Below, piece after piece: positions 34,901-41,109 of a DNA stretch of 64,000 bases. The notes under the pieces are model-generated. The model was given only the letters and a program-made list of their open reading frames with translations, was not told the origin of the DNA and did no database searches. The stretch is from Roseinatronobacter sp052379845 (lineage in GTDB: Bacteria > Pseudomonadota > Alphaproteobacteria > Rhodobacterales > Rhodobacteraceae): NCBI GenBank assembly GCA_052379845.1, contig JBQTCF010000013.1; one strand, 5' to 3'. A program made the position numbers and the translations under genes. Each line of letters opens with the position of its first letter. The first letter of the stretch is position 1.

Positions 34901-35879
34901 GGGCGACACGGCGCGCGATGGCACTGCGCTGACAGGCTATGAAGCGCCCGCGCCAGTGCAGGCGGTGTTTGCGGACCTGCCGCTGATCACGGGCGAGGAA
35001 GTGCCCCAAGCGCCCTGGCTGGCGGTGACCGCGCGGCCCTGGGGGGGCGCGGTGGCTGTGCACCGCGCCAGCACTGGCGGGGCGTTCGAACTGGATGCGA
35101 TGATTGCTGCACCCGCACGGGTGGGGGTGACGCAAACCCCGCTATTTGCTGCGCCTGCAGGACTGTGGGACCGCGGGCCCGCGCTGCGGGTGCAGATGGT
35201 GTCGGGGGAATTATCCTCGGTTGGGCCAGCGGATGTGCTGGCGGGGGCAAACCTGATGGCCATTGGCACAGGCGGGGATTGGGAGCTGTTGCAGTTTTCC
35301 GAAGCCGAGTTGGTGGCGCCTGATACTTATGATCTGCGCCTGCGCCTGCGGGGGCAGCGGGGCACAGACGGGGTGATGCCGCAGGTCTGGCCGCAAGGGG
35401 CAGTGGTGCTGATGGTGGATGCCCGCCTTGCGCAACTGGGCCTGCCGCTGGATGCGCTGGGGCTGGAACGCGCCTACCGCATAGGCCCGGCCAGCCGCCC
35501 CGTGACCGATTCCAGCCACCGCGACCATAGCGTGGTGTTTTCCGGCGTGGGGCTGCGGCCCTACCGGCCAGCGCATCTGCGCGCGTCGGTGCTGGGCGGC
35601 GGGGATGTGGCCGTCACTTGGGTGCGGCGCACACGGCGCGGCGGCGATGGCTGGGGGGCGGGCGATGTTCCGCTGTCGGAAAGCGCGGAACGCTATGTGC
35701 TGCGCGTGCGCGTCGGGGGGCAGGTGCTGCGCGAGGTGGTGCTGGAGGCACCGGGCTGGACCTATGCGCTGGCAGACCGGCTGGCGGACGGGGCAGGGGC
35801 TGCTTTCGGGGTCGAGGTGGCGCAAGTGTCGGATGTGGTGGGGCCAGGGCCCTTCGCGCGGCTGGAACTGGTGGTATGA
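31947..35879 (+). CDS. orfg15: GTA g15, megatron / host-specificity tail protein with glycosidase-like TIM barrel
   Basis: A 1310-residue tail-tip protein. The N-terminus is Gly-rich and hydrophobic (ATIVLAAAGAAIGSGFGGAV), followed by a tail-hub region (about 40-200) and a GTA_TIM glycoside-hydrolase-like barrel (about 250-720) with the signature segment PFWFTEYGCAAIDRGTNQPN near residue 655. Phage tail-3-type beta domains (720-1000) and a receptor-binding-like C-terminus complete it. It is the largest gene of the cluster and ends it. The Glu in FTEYGC is a plausible catalytic residue. Confidence 0.94.
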   Translation: MATIVLAAAGAAIGSGFGGAVLGLSGMVIGRAVGATVGRLIDQRLMGGGSQIIEGGRIERLRLTGASDGTPVAQVWGRVRLGGQVIWASDFVEDMRISGGGGGGKKPQQPTIRDYSYSVSVAVALCEGPILGVGRIWADGQEIAPADLNLRIYTGTEDQLPDPLIDAVQGAGRAPAYRGIAYVVIEDLALGAYGNRVPQFSFEVIRATPAPQHQSQPQTLADHLRAVALMPGSGDFALSTQPVYTTSDMDTGFLAGAEVAQNRNSPTGRVDLDAALDGLVRELPGCASALLIVSWFGDDLRAGACRIEPKVEYANRLAPAAPWGVAGRTAAQTPQVPRIDGRPVYGGTPSDLSVLQAIAALKARGQKVVYYPFILMDILQDNSLPDPWSDAPAQPHLPWRGRITTTKAPGQSGSTDGTAAAAAEVAAFFGTAAASDFSITGGSVSYSGPPEWRYRRFILHQAALCAAAGGVDAFCIGSEMRSLTQIRGADNSFPAVAALIALAAEVRAILGPDVKLSYAADWSEYFGYITAQGDRFFHLDPLWADDNINFIGIDNYMPLSDWRDGTDHLDAHWGDVHDLAYLKANVAGGEGYDWFYASDTDRAAQARTPIVDASDWGEDWIWRYKDLAGWWGNDHHDRVGGVRSAQPTAWVPRSKPFWFTEYGCAAIDRGTNQPNVFVDPKSSESALPHFSRGWRDDAIQMQYYRAMGEYWADPAHNPVSELYNGPMVDMSRAHAWAWDARPYPWFPGNRDLWSDGANWARGHWLTGRATGQPLDAVIAAICAQAGVRDVDVSRVHGVVRGFAAPSTDSARAMLQSLMLAYGVEAAERDGRLVFTMRHARAQAVVTRDDLVQGQAGDLTLMRAPQADLTGRIRLGYVEEGADFDLRLAEAAFPDDSALRAAGSDLPLVMTAGEAQLIAQRWLAQSRVARDTARFALPPSSNLGAGDVVALDMEDALAGLWRIDRATLSDAREVEATRVEPGLYGGGDTARDGTALTGYEAPAPVQAVFADLPLITGEEVPQAPWLAVTARPWGGAVAVHRASTGGAFELDAMIAAPARVGVTQTPLFAAPAGLWDRGPALRVQMVSGELSSVGPADVLAGANLMAIGTGGDWELLQFSEAELVAPDTYDLRLRLRGQRGTDGVMPQVWPQGAVVLMVDARLAQLGLPLDALGLERAYRIGPASRPVTDSSHRDHSVVFSGVGLRPYRPAHLRASVLGGGDVAVTWVRRTRRGGDGWGAGDVPLSESAERYVLRVRVGGQVLREVVLEAPGWTYALADRLADGAGAAFGVEVAQVSDVVGPGPFARLELVV

Positions 35880-36000
35880 GCCGCGAAAAGGCCCGGCCCG
35901 CGCGCAGATGGCCCACCCGCCCGCCCCGCTGTGGCACTTGCGTGCCACAGCTTGCCATCCGCGCGCGGGCCGGACCTGCCACGCGTGAGGTGCTGTTGCC

Positions 36001-36294
36001 ATGCGCGAGGTGACCCATGGCGATCTTTGCGCCGCTGCGCGCGTTCTGACGGGCCATGCGCGCGGCCAGTGGCCGCAGCTTATGGCCGCAATGCTGGAAA
36101 CAGCCCATCACGGGGATTGCATCCGCAAACGGCTGGGGCGGGTGCATCCACAGTTTGGCAATGGCACATTGATGGCCGCAGCGCTGGCGCGCGCGCCTGC
36201 GGGGGACATGCGCCCGTCTGATCCGCGCTATCTGGATGCGCTGGCCTGCGTCATTGCTGCGGTTGCGCGCTGGCGTGCGGCGCGGCGGCGCTAA
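36001..36294 (+). CDS. Conserved small protein downstream of the GTA cluster
   Basis: A 97-residue protein (MREVTHGDLCAAARVLTGHA..., then HPQFGNGTLMAAALAR, and DPRYLDALACVIAAV). I recall similar proteins directly after g15 in other Rhodobacterales, of unknown function. It lies 121 bases after g15; the space between carries only a doubtful 45-codon frame. A very large hairpin follows its stop, making it the likely last gene of the GTA transcript. Confidence 0.68.
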   Translation: MREVTHGDLCAAARVLTGHARGQWPQLMAAMLETAHHGDCIRKRLGRVHPQFGNGTLMAAALARAPAGDMRPSDPRYLDALACVIAAVARWRAARRR

Positions 36295-36302
36295 AGGGGA
36301 GT

Positions 36303-36387
36303 CCCCCCCCGCCCGCGCAGGACAAGCTGCGCTGCGCCCCGCAGCGCAGCGGGGTGGGTGGGCGGGTCCTGTGCGGGCGGGGGGGGG
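36303..36387 (+). terminator. Large nested hairpin closing the GTA operon
   Basis: Outer arms (C-rich 36303-36323 and G-rich 36366-36387, one mismatch in the core) enclose an inner perfect stem, GCTGCGCTGC 36326-36335 with 36341-36350. It starts 9 bases after the last GTA-associated gene. No T-run. Confidence 0.55.
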
Positions 36388-36451
36388 CATGCGCGCGCAG
36401 CCTTGCAAGATTTCGCTTTTCCCCGCCTGCGCGCGCCCTTATACCGCGCCC

Positions 36452-38269
36452 ATGGCACAGGCACCCCTTCTTCAGCTTTCCGGCATTTCCCTGACATTCG
36501 GGGGCGACCCCGTTTTTGACGGGCTTGATCTTGTGGTTCAGCCCGGGGACCGCGTGGCGCTGGTCGGGCGCAACGGGTCGGGCAAATCCACCCTGTTGAA
36601 AGTCATGGCCGGTCTGGCCGAGGCCGATCGCGGCACGCGCACCCTGTCTCCCGGTGTGTCGGTGGGGTATATGGAACAGGACCCCGATTTTGCGGGCTTT
36701 GCAACATTGGGCGAGTATGCCTGCCAGTCGCTGGACCCGGCTGAACATTACAAGGTTGAAATGGCCGCAGAAGGGCTGGATTTCGACCCCGCGCTGGACC
36801 CTTCCAGCGCATCGGGGGGCGAACGCCGCCGCGCGGCACTGGCAAAACTGCTGGCCGAAGCGCCGGAGCTGATGCTGCTGGATGAGCCGACCAACCATCT
36901 GGATATTGCCGCCATCACCTGGCTGGAAGCGCGGCTGCGCGACACGCGCGCGGCTTTTGTGCTGATCAGCCATGACCGCGCCTTCTTGCGGGCGCTGACG
37001 CGCGCCACGCTATGGGTGGATCGCGGGCAGGTGCGCCGGCGCGAAGCGGGGTTCGAGGGATTTGAAGACTGGCGCGATAAAATCTGGGCTGATGAGGATG
37101 ACGCCCGCCACAAGCTGAACCGCAAGATCAAGGCCGAAGCGCGTTGGGCAGTGGAAGGGATCAGCGCGCGGCGCAAGCGCAATCAGGGGCGGGTGCGCGC
37201 GCTGGCGGCGCTGCGCGATGAACGCGCAGGCCAGATCAAGCGTCAGGGCGTTGCCGCCATGGCGCTGGAAGCGGCGCCCCCGTCGGGCAAGCTGGTCGCG
37301 GAACTGGACCATGTGAACAAGGCCTATGACGGGCGGGTGATTTTGCGCGATTTTTCATTGCGGGTGATGCGCGGGGAACGGGTGGCCTTTGTCGGCCCCA
37401 ATGGGGTGGGCAAAACCACGCTTTTGCGCCTGATCACCGGCGCGGAAGATGCCGATAGCGGCACCATCCGGCGCGGCACCAATCTGGAAACAGCCATATT
37501 CGACCAAAGCCGTGCGCAGCTGGACCCCAATGCCAGTCTGTGGGAAAACCTGACGGGCGATCCGCTGATGCGCGTGTCCGGTCAGGCCGATCAGGTGATG
37601 GTGCGCGGCACGCCCAAGCATGTTGTGGGCTATCTGAAGGAATTTCTGTTCGACGAGGCGCAGGCGCGCGCGCCGGTGCGCTCGCTTTCGGGGGGCGAGA
37701 AGGCGCGGCTGTTGCTGGCGCGGATCATGGCGCAACCGGCCAATCTGCTGGTGCTGGATGAACCGACCAATGATCTGGATGTGGAAACGCTGGATCTGTT
37801 GCAAGACCTGCTGGGCGATTTTGACGGCACTGTGCTGTTGGTCAGCCATGACCGCGATTTCATTGACCGCGTGGCCAGCACCACGCTGGTGTTTGACGGG
37901 GACGGGCGGGTGACGGCCTATGCGGGAGGGTGGTCCGACTACATGGCCCAAAGCGCGACAGGCGCTGGCCCTGCAGCCCCTGCGGGCAGCGCGCGCACGC
38001 CCGACAAGGGCAAGCCCCGCGCCAAGCCCGAGCAGCGCAAACCGGGCCTGAGTTTTGCCGAGGCCCACCGTCTGGAAAAACTGCCTGTGGAAATTGCCCG
38101 TCTGGAAGCCGAGATTGCGAAACTGGGCGAACTTTTGTCTGATCCTGACCTGTTTTCGCGCGAACCCGTAAAATTCCGCAAAGCCACCGAAGCGCTAAGC
38201 GCGCGTCAGGAAAAACTGAGCGCTGCCGAAGAAGACTGGCTGGCATTGGCCGAGAAGGCCGAAAGCTGA
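36452..38269 (+). CDS. uup: ABC-F ATPase, Uup type
   Basis: A 605-residue protein with two ABC ATPase domains and no membrane part. Domain 1: GRNGSGKST (Walker A), SASGGERRRAAL (signature), LMLLDEPTNHLDI. Linker (about 215-290) is charged. Domain 2: GPNGVGKTT, SLSGGEKARLLLA, LLVLDEPTNDLDV. The C-terminal coiled coil (about 535-605: FAEAHRLEKLPVEIARLEAEI in part) is that of Uup. ABC-F proteins act on ribosomes; Uup also influences transposon excision. ATG 36452 is 64 bases after the GTA hairpin. Confidence 0.9.
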   Translation: MAQAPLLQLSGISLTFGGDPVFDGLDLVVQPGDRVALVGRNGSGKSTLLKVMAGLAEADRGTRTLSPGVSVGYMEQDPDFAGFATLGEYACQSLDPAEHYKVEMAAEGLDFDPALDPSSASGGERRRAALAKLLAEAPELMLLDEPTNHLDIAAITWLEARLRDTRAAFVLISHDRAFLRALTRATLWVDRGQVRRREAGFEGFEDWRDKIWADEDDARHKLNRKIKAEARWAVEGISARRKRNQGRVRALAALRDERAGQIKRQGVAAMALEAAPPSGKLVAELDHVNKAYDGRVILRDFSLRVMRGERVAFVGPNGVGKTTLLRLITGAEDADSGTIRRGTNLETAIFDQSRAQLDPNASLWENLTGDPLMRVSGQADQVMVRGTPKHVVGYLKEFLFDEAQARAPVRSLSGGEKARLLLARIMAQPANLLVLDEPTNDLDVETLDLLQDLLGDFDGTVLLVSHDRDFIDRVASTTLVFDGDGRVTAYAGGWSDYMAQSATGAGPAAPAGSARTPDKGKPRAKPEQRKPGLSFAEAHRLEKLPVEIARLEAEIAKLGELLSDPDLFSREPVKFRKATEALSARQEKLSAAEEDWLALAEKAES

Positions 38270-38300
38270 CCATCCGGCCCTTGCGGGCGCGCCGGGTGCA

Positions 38301-38338
38301 ACAGGCCGCCTGTTTCCGGCGGCCTGTCGGTTTGGTTT
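38301..38338 (+). terminator. Terminator between convergent uup and DUF2383 genes
   Basis: ACAGGCCGCC (38301-38310) pairs perfectly with 38318-38327 around a 7-base loop, then CGGTTTGGTTT: a plausible intrinsic terminator for uup. The stem also lies just past the stop of the converging gene. Confidence 0.78.
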
Positions 38339-38819
38339 ATGGCGATGTGTGTTTGTGCATAAGCGCGTCAATATCTTCGATATGGCGTGTCAGCATGGCG
38401 TTTGCGTCTAAAGTCTGCCCCACTGACCGCGCATTTTCATAAGCGTCAATCACATGTTTTTCGCCATGAATGATGCGGTCCATAATATTGTCGGACACAT
38501 CTTCAAACCAGGAACGCATTTCAACAAGGGCCTTGTTGACTGTGCCGAAAAACGACCCGTCATTATCTGGCGCATAGCCGCATTTTGCCAGATAGGCCGC
38601 CAGGTCGCGTTCATGTTTTCGGTGCAGATACAAAAAGGTTTCTGCAACCTGTGTGAAATCGGGTTCTGCCTTTTCGACAATTTTTTCAAAACCTGCAATT
38701 GTGTCCAGAACCCGCGTGTGGACCTCCGCAATCAGGCGCAGTGCTTCGCCATCGGGGGCGGGCATGGGTGCGGCTTCGTCAAGTTCGGGGTTCATCTGTT
38801 TGATTTCTGGCGCTTTCAT
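38337..38819 (-). CDS. DUF2383 / PA2169-like four-helix-bundle protein
   Basis: A 160-residue all-helical protein with ferritin-like helices: LIAEVHTRVLDTIAGFEKIV, FTQVAETFLYLHRKHERDLA and HGEKHVIDAYENA, with conserved His and Glu. DUF2383 proteins are stress-linked helical bundles. It follows the DUF1328 gene on the same strand by 92 bases, so it may share that gene's EcfG-type promoter. Confidence 0.85.
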   Translation of the reverse strand: MKAPEIKQMNPELDEAAPMPAPDGEALRLIAEVHTRVLDTIAGFEKIVEKAEPDFTQVAETFLYLHRKHERDLAAYLAKCGYAPDNDGSFFGTVNKALVEMRSWFEDVSDNIMDRIIHGEKHVIDAYENARSVGQTLDANAMLTRHIEDIDALMHKHTSP

Positions 38820-38911
38820 GGAACTCGTCCTTGTTTATGTCAGGCGGGTTTGCACCGGGGTGCGGCGCAGTTCGGCCTTGAGAGACATCGCGCATGTGTT
38901 GGGGGCATGGG

Positions 38912-39085
38912 TCACATTGGCGGGCGTCCGCGAACGGCGCGTGCGATCATGGCGACAAGAAACAGGATCAGGAAGATCACGAAAAGGATTTGCGCGATGG
39001 ATGATGCGGCACCGGCGATTCCGGAAAATCCCAGCGCCGCTGCGATAAGTGCGACGATCAGAAAAGTAAGGGCCCAGCCTAACAT
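38912..39085 (-). CDS. DUF1328 (YtjA-like) small membrane protein
   Basis: A 57-residue protein (MLGWALTFLIVALIAAALGF start, SGIAGAASSIAQILF centre, RGRPPM end) with two membrane helices and a small Gly/Ala turn between them, the full pattern of DUF1328. It is common in stress regulons. GGAAAGGA precedes the ATG at 39085, and an EcfG-type promoter lies 50 bases upstream of it. The gene is short and easily missed. Confidence 0.93.
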   Translation of the reverse strand: MLGWALTFLIVALIAAALGFSGIAGAASSIAQILFVIFLILFLVAMIARAVRGRPPM

Positions 39086-39134
39086 TATATATCCTTTCCT
39101 TCATAAGCGCCGCTATTGCGGCATCAGTAAAGAA

Positions 39135-39159
39135 AACGGATAAAAGCGCGATTGGTTCC
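39135..39159 (-). promoter_or_regulatory. EcfG-type promoter upstream of the DUF1328 gene
   Basis: The minus strand reads GGAAC (39155-39159), 16 bases, CGTT (39135-39138), matching the alphaproteobacterial general-stress consensus GGAAC-N16/17-CGTT. Confidence 0.82.
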
Positions 39160-39311
39160 CGGTATCAGTGTTTTGGGACATGCCAAAAGGCGCACAGGTT
39201 TTTTGAAACGTCCTGGTTTTATTTGGGTTATTTTTGAGGTTTCAAATTTATTATTCTGCCGAAGGGTGGAGTTGAACAAAAACTATTCTGAAAATACCCT
39301 GATTAAATAGA

Positions 39312-39337
39312 AAAAGCCGGCAATTCTGCCGGCTTTT
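39312..39337 (-). terminator. Terminator of phyR
   Basis: AAAAGCCGGC and GCCGGCTTTT form a 10-bp stem around a 6-base loop and continue into TTTTTC on the minus strand, 18 bases past the phyR stop. The palindromic U/A flanks could also stop plus-strand transcription. Confidence 0.88.
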
Positions 39338-39355
39338 CAACAGGGGTGGCACCAC

Positions 39356-40150
39356 TCAGGCGTTCAGTGTTTTGGTGGATGCAAAGAACATGGCTTGCGA
39401 CACGGCAGAACGGACCTGTTCTTCCTCGAATGGTTTGGTGATCAGGAAGGCGGGTTCGGGCTTTTCGCCGGTCAGCAAGCGTTCGGGATAGGCGGTGATG
39501 AAAATGACCGGAATATCCGCGTTGTCGCGCAGCAATTCGGCAACCGCTTCCACCCCCGAGGAGTCATCCGCAAGATGGATATCGGCCAGAATAAGGTCGG
39601 GGCGCGTGCGCGTGCCCAGCGCGACTGCCTCGCTATGGGTGCGCGCAATGCCCGTCACCTCGTGGCCCATTTCGGTGACAATGCTTTTGATGTCCAGCGC
39701 AATCAGTGGTTCATCCTCGATGATCTGGATGCGCCCCTGCACCGAGCGCGACATTTCCCCATAGGCGATAGAGACCAGCTCGCGGGCCTCGGATTCGGAA
39801 ATCTGGATGATTTGCGCAATGTCGGCGTAACTGAATTCTTCCAGGGACCGCAGCAACAGCGCTTCGCGGGTGTTGGTGGTCAGCGCCGCCAGCAGCGATT
39901 GCGCGCGCGCTTCGGTGCCGGTGGCGGGGTCTTCGTTGATGGGGGCGCCCGTGGTTTGCCAGACTGTGTGAAACGCGCGAAACAGCCCCAGTTTCGGGGA
40001 CATGTCGCTGTTCAGCAAGGACCGGTCTTCAAGGATCGCTTCCAGCGTGGCGGCCGCGTATTTGTCGCCAGTATGCTGGCTGCCGGTCAGTGCGCGCGCA
40101 TAGCGGCGCAGATAGGGCAGTTCTTGGGCAATACGCATGGATATGGACAT
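39356..40150 (-). CDS. phyR: PhyR, anti-anti-sigma response regulator of the general stress response
   Basis: A 264-residue protein with an N-terminal sigma-like domain (IAQELPYLRRYARALTGSQ; region-4-like LLRSLEEFSYADIAQIIQIS) and a C-terminal receiver (QIIEDEPLIALDIK, phospho-Asp in LILADIHLADDSSG, Thr in FITAYP, Lys in LITKPFE). When phosphorylated, the sigma-like part binds NepR and frees EcfG. ATG 40150 is chosen for AAGGAGAGA upstream, nine codons inside the longest frame. It is divergent from nepR-ecfG. Confidence 0.96.
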   Translation of the reverse strand: MSISMRIAQELPYLRRYARALTGSQHTGDKYAAATLEAILEDRSLLNSDMSPKLGLFRAFHTVWQTTGAPINEDPATGTEARAQSLLAALTTNTREALLLRSLEEFSYADIAQIIQISESEARELVSIAYGEMSRSVQGRIQIIEDEPLIALDIKSIVTEMGHEVTGIARTHSEAVALGTRTRPDLILADIHLADDSSGVEAVAELLRDNADIPVIFITAYPERLLTGEKPEPAFLITKPFEEEQVRSAVSQAMFFASTKTLNA

Positions 40151-40237
40151 CTTCTCTCCTTGGGCTTCCGGCATCATCTGAACCTTCTGATCTTACGGCC
40201 CATCCCCGGGCAGATTGTAAAAAACACATAATCCTTT

Positions 40238-40262
40238 GGAACCAAACGCAGCGCGCGGCGTT
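40238..40262 (+). promoter_or_regulatory. EcfG-type promoter of nepR-ecfG
   Basis: GGAAC (40238-40242), 16-base spacer, CGTT (40259-40262). It overlaps the phyR promoter on the other strand base for base over most of its length. Confidence 0.88.
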
Positions 40263-40269
40263 CGGTTCC
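40245..40269 (-). promoter_or_regulatory. EcfG-type promoter of phyR, overlapping the nepR promoter
   Basis: The minus strand reads GGAAC (40265-40269), 16 bases, CGTT (40245-40248). The two promoters share a near-palindrome, so holoenzyme bound to one should block the other. Confidence 0.86.
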
Positions 40270-40348
40270 AAAGGGTGTTGCATTCTATACCATGCTTGCG
40301 CGCTGCACCGTAAAATGCCAGATTGTGATTTGTGGAGCGAAAGGCTGT

Positions 40349-40537
40349 ATGTCGATAATGAGCGGAAACCGGAACAGAAGCAAGAAGGACATCGCGCCGG
40401 CTGTTTCCAGACAGATTGATGAAAACCTAAAGCGGCTCTATACTGACACCACGTCCGAGGAATTGCCCAAATCCCTGACCGATCTTCTGGAAGCGCTGCG
40501 ACAGCAGGATGCACAGAAGAAGGCGGGGGACCAATGA
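40349..40537 (+). CDS. nepR: NepR-type anti-sigma factor
   Basis: A 62-residue protein with the NepR core VSRQIDENLKRLYTDTT and the second helix LPKSLTDLLEALRQQD, which clamp EcfG. It is small and highly charged, as expected. ATG 40349 has AAAGG 4 bases upstream. Its stop overlaps the ecfG start (ATGA), coupling inhibitor and sigma factor synthesis. Confidence 0.92.
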   Translation: MSIMSGNRNRSKKDIAPAVSRQIDENLKRLYTDTTSEELPKSLTDLLEALRQQDAQKKAGDQ

Positions 40538-41109
40538 CCGGCACATTCCCGCCTGACACAACCCCCGACCCGCGCGACGAAATTGTAACCCATCTGCCCG
40601 CCCTGCGCGCCTTTGCGCGGGGGCTGTCAGGGGACATGGCTGGCGCCGATGATCTGGTGCAGGAAACTGTCCTGAAGGCATGGACCAAGTTCGACCAGTA
40701 TAATGCAGGGACCAATCTGCGGGCGTGGTTGTTCACCATTTTGCGCAACACCTATCTGTCCAAGCGCCGCAAGCAGTCGCGCGAAGTGTCGGACGGGGAC
40801 GGGATTTTTGCCGCGCGCATGGCGTCCAAGCCCGACCATGACGGCCGTCTTGCGCTGCAGGAACTGGCCGCCGCCATGACATTGCTGCCCCTTGAACAGC
40901 GCGAGGCGCTGATTTTGGTGGGCGCTATGGGGTTTTCCATCGAAGAAGCCGCCCAAACCTGCAATTGCGCCCCCGGCACCATCAAAAGCCGCGCCAACCG
41001 CGCGCGCAAGGCATTGGCGGAAATTCTGTATCTTGAGAAAGGCGAGAACCCGGAGGCGACAGATAAATCTGTGGCCATGGTTATGGCTGGTGCGCCGAAC
41101 GGGTTGTGA
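40534..41109 (+). CDS. ecfG: ECF sigma factor EcfG (general stress response)
   Basis: A 191-residue ECF15-type sigma factor: HLPALRAFARGLSGDMAGADDLVQ and VLKAWTKFDQYNAGTNLRAW in region 2, TILRNTYLSKRRK, and region 4 LPLEQREALILVGAMGFS plus CAPGTIKSRANRARKAL. It recognises GGAAC...CGTT promoters, several of which lie within 16 kb of it here. It is followed by the kinase gene with a GTGA overlap. Confidence 0.96.
   Translation: MTGTFPPDTTPDPRDEIVTHLPALRAFARGLSGDMAGADDLVQETVLKAWTKFDQYNAGTNLRAWLFTILRNTYLSKRRKQSREVSDGDGIFAARMASKPDHDGRLALQELAAAMTLLPLEQREALILVGAMGFSIEEAAQTCNCAPGTIKSRANRARKALAEILYLEKGENPEATDKSVAMVMAGAPNGL

Noticed and set aside
21697..35879. Integrated prophage
   Set aside because: Head and tail genes are complete, but there is no integrase, repressor, replication or lysis gene and no attachment-site repeats; order and content match gene transfer agents.
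35876..36013. A 45-codon frame overlapping the g15 stop (ATGA)
   Set aside because: It is short, Arg/Pro-rich, runs into the next gene's start and resembles no family; its overlap could be chance in high-GC DNA.
38454..39143. A 229-codon plus-strand frame
   Set aside because: It is antisense to the DUF2383 and DUF1328 genes, both of which match known families.
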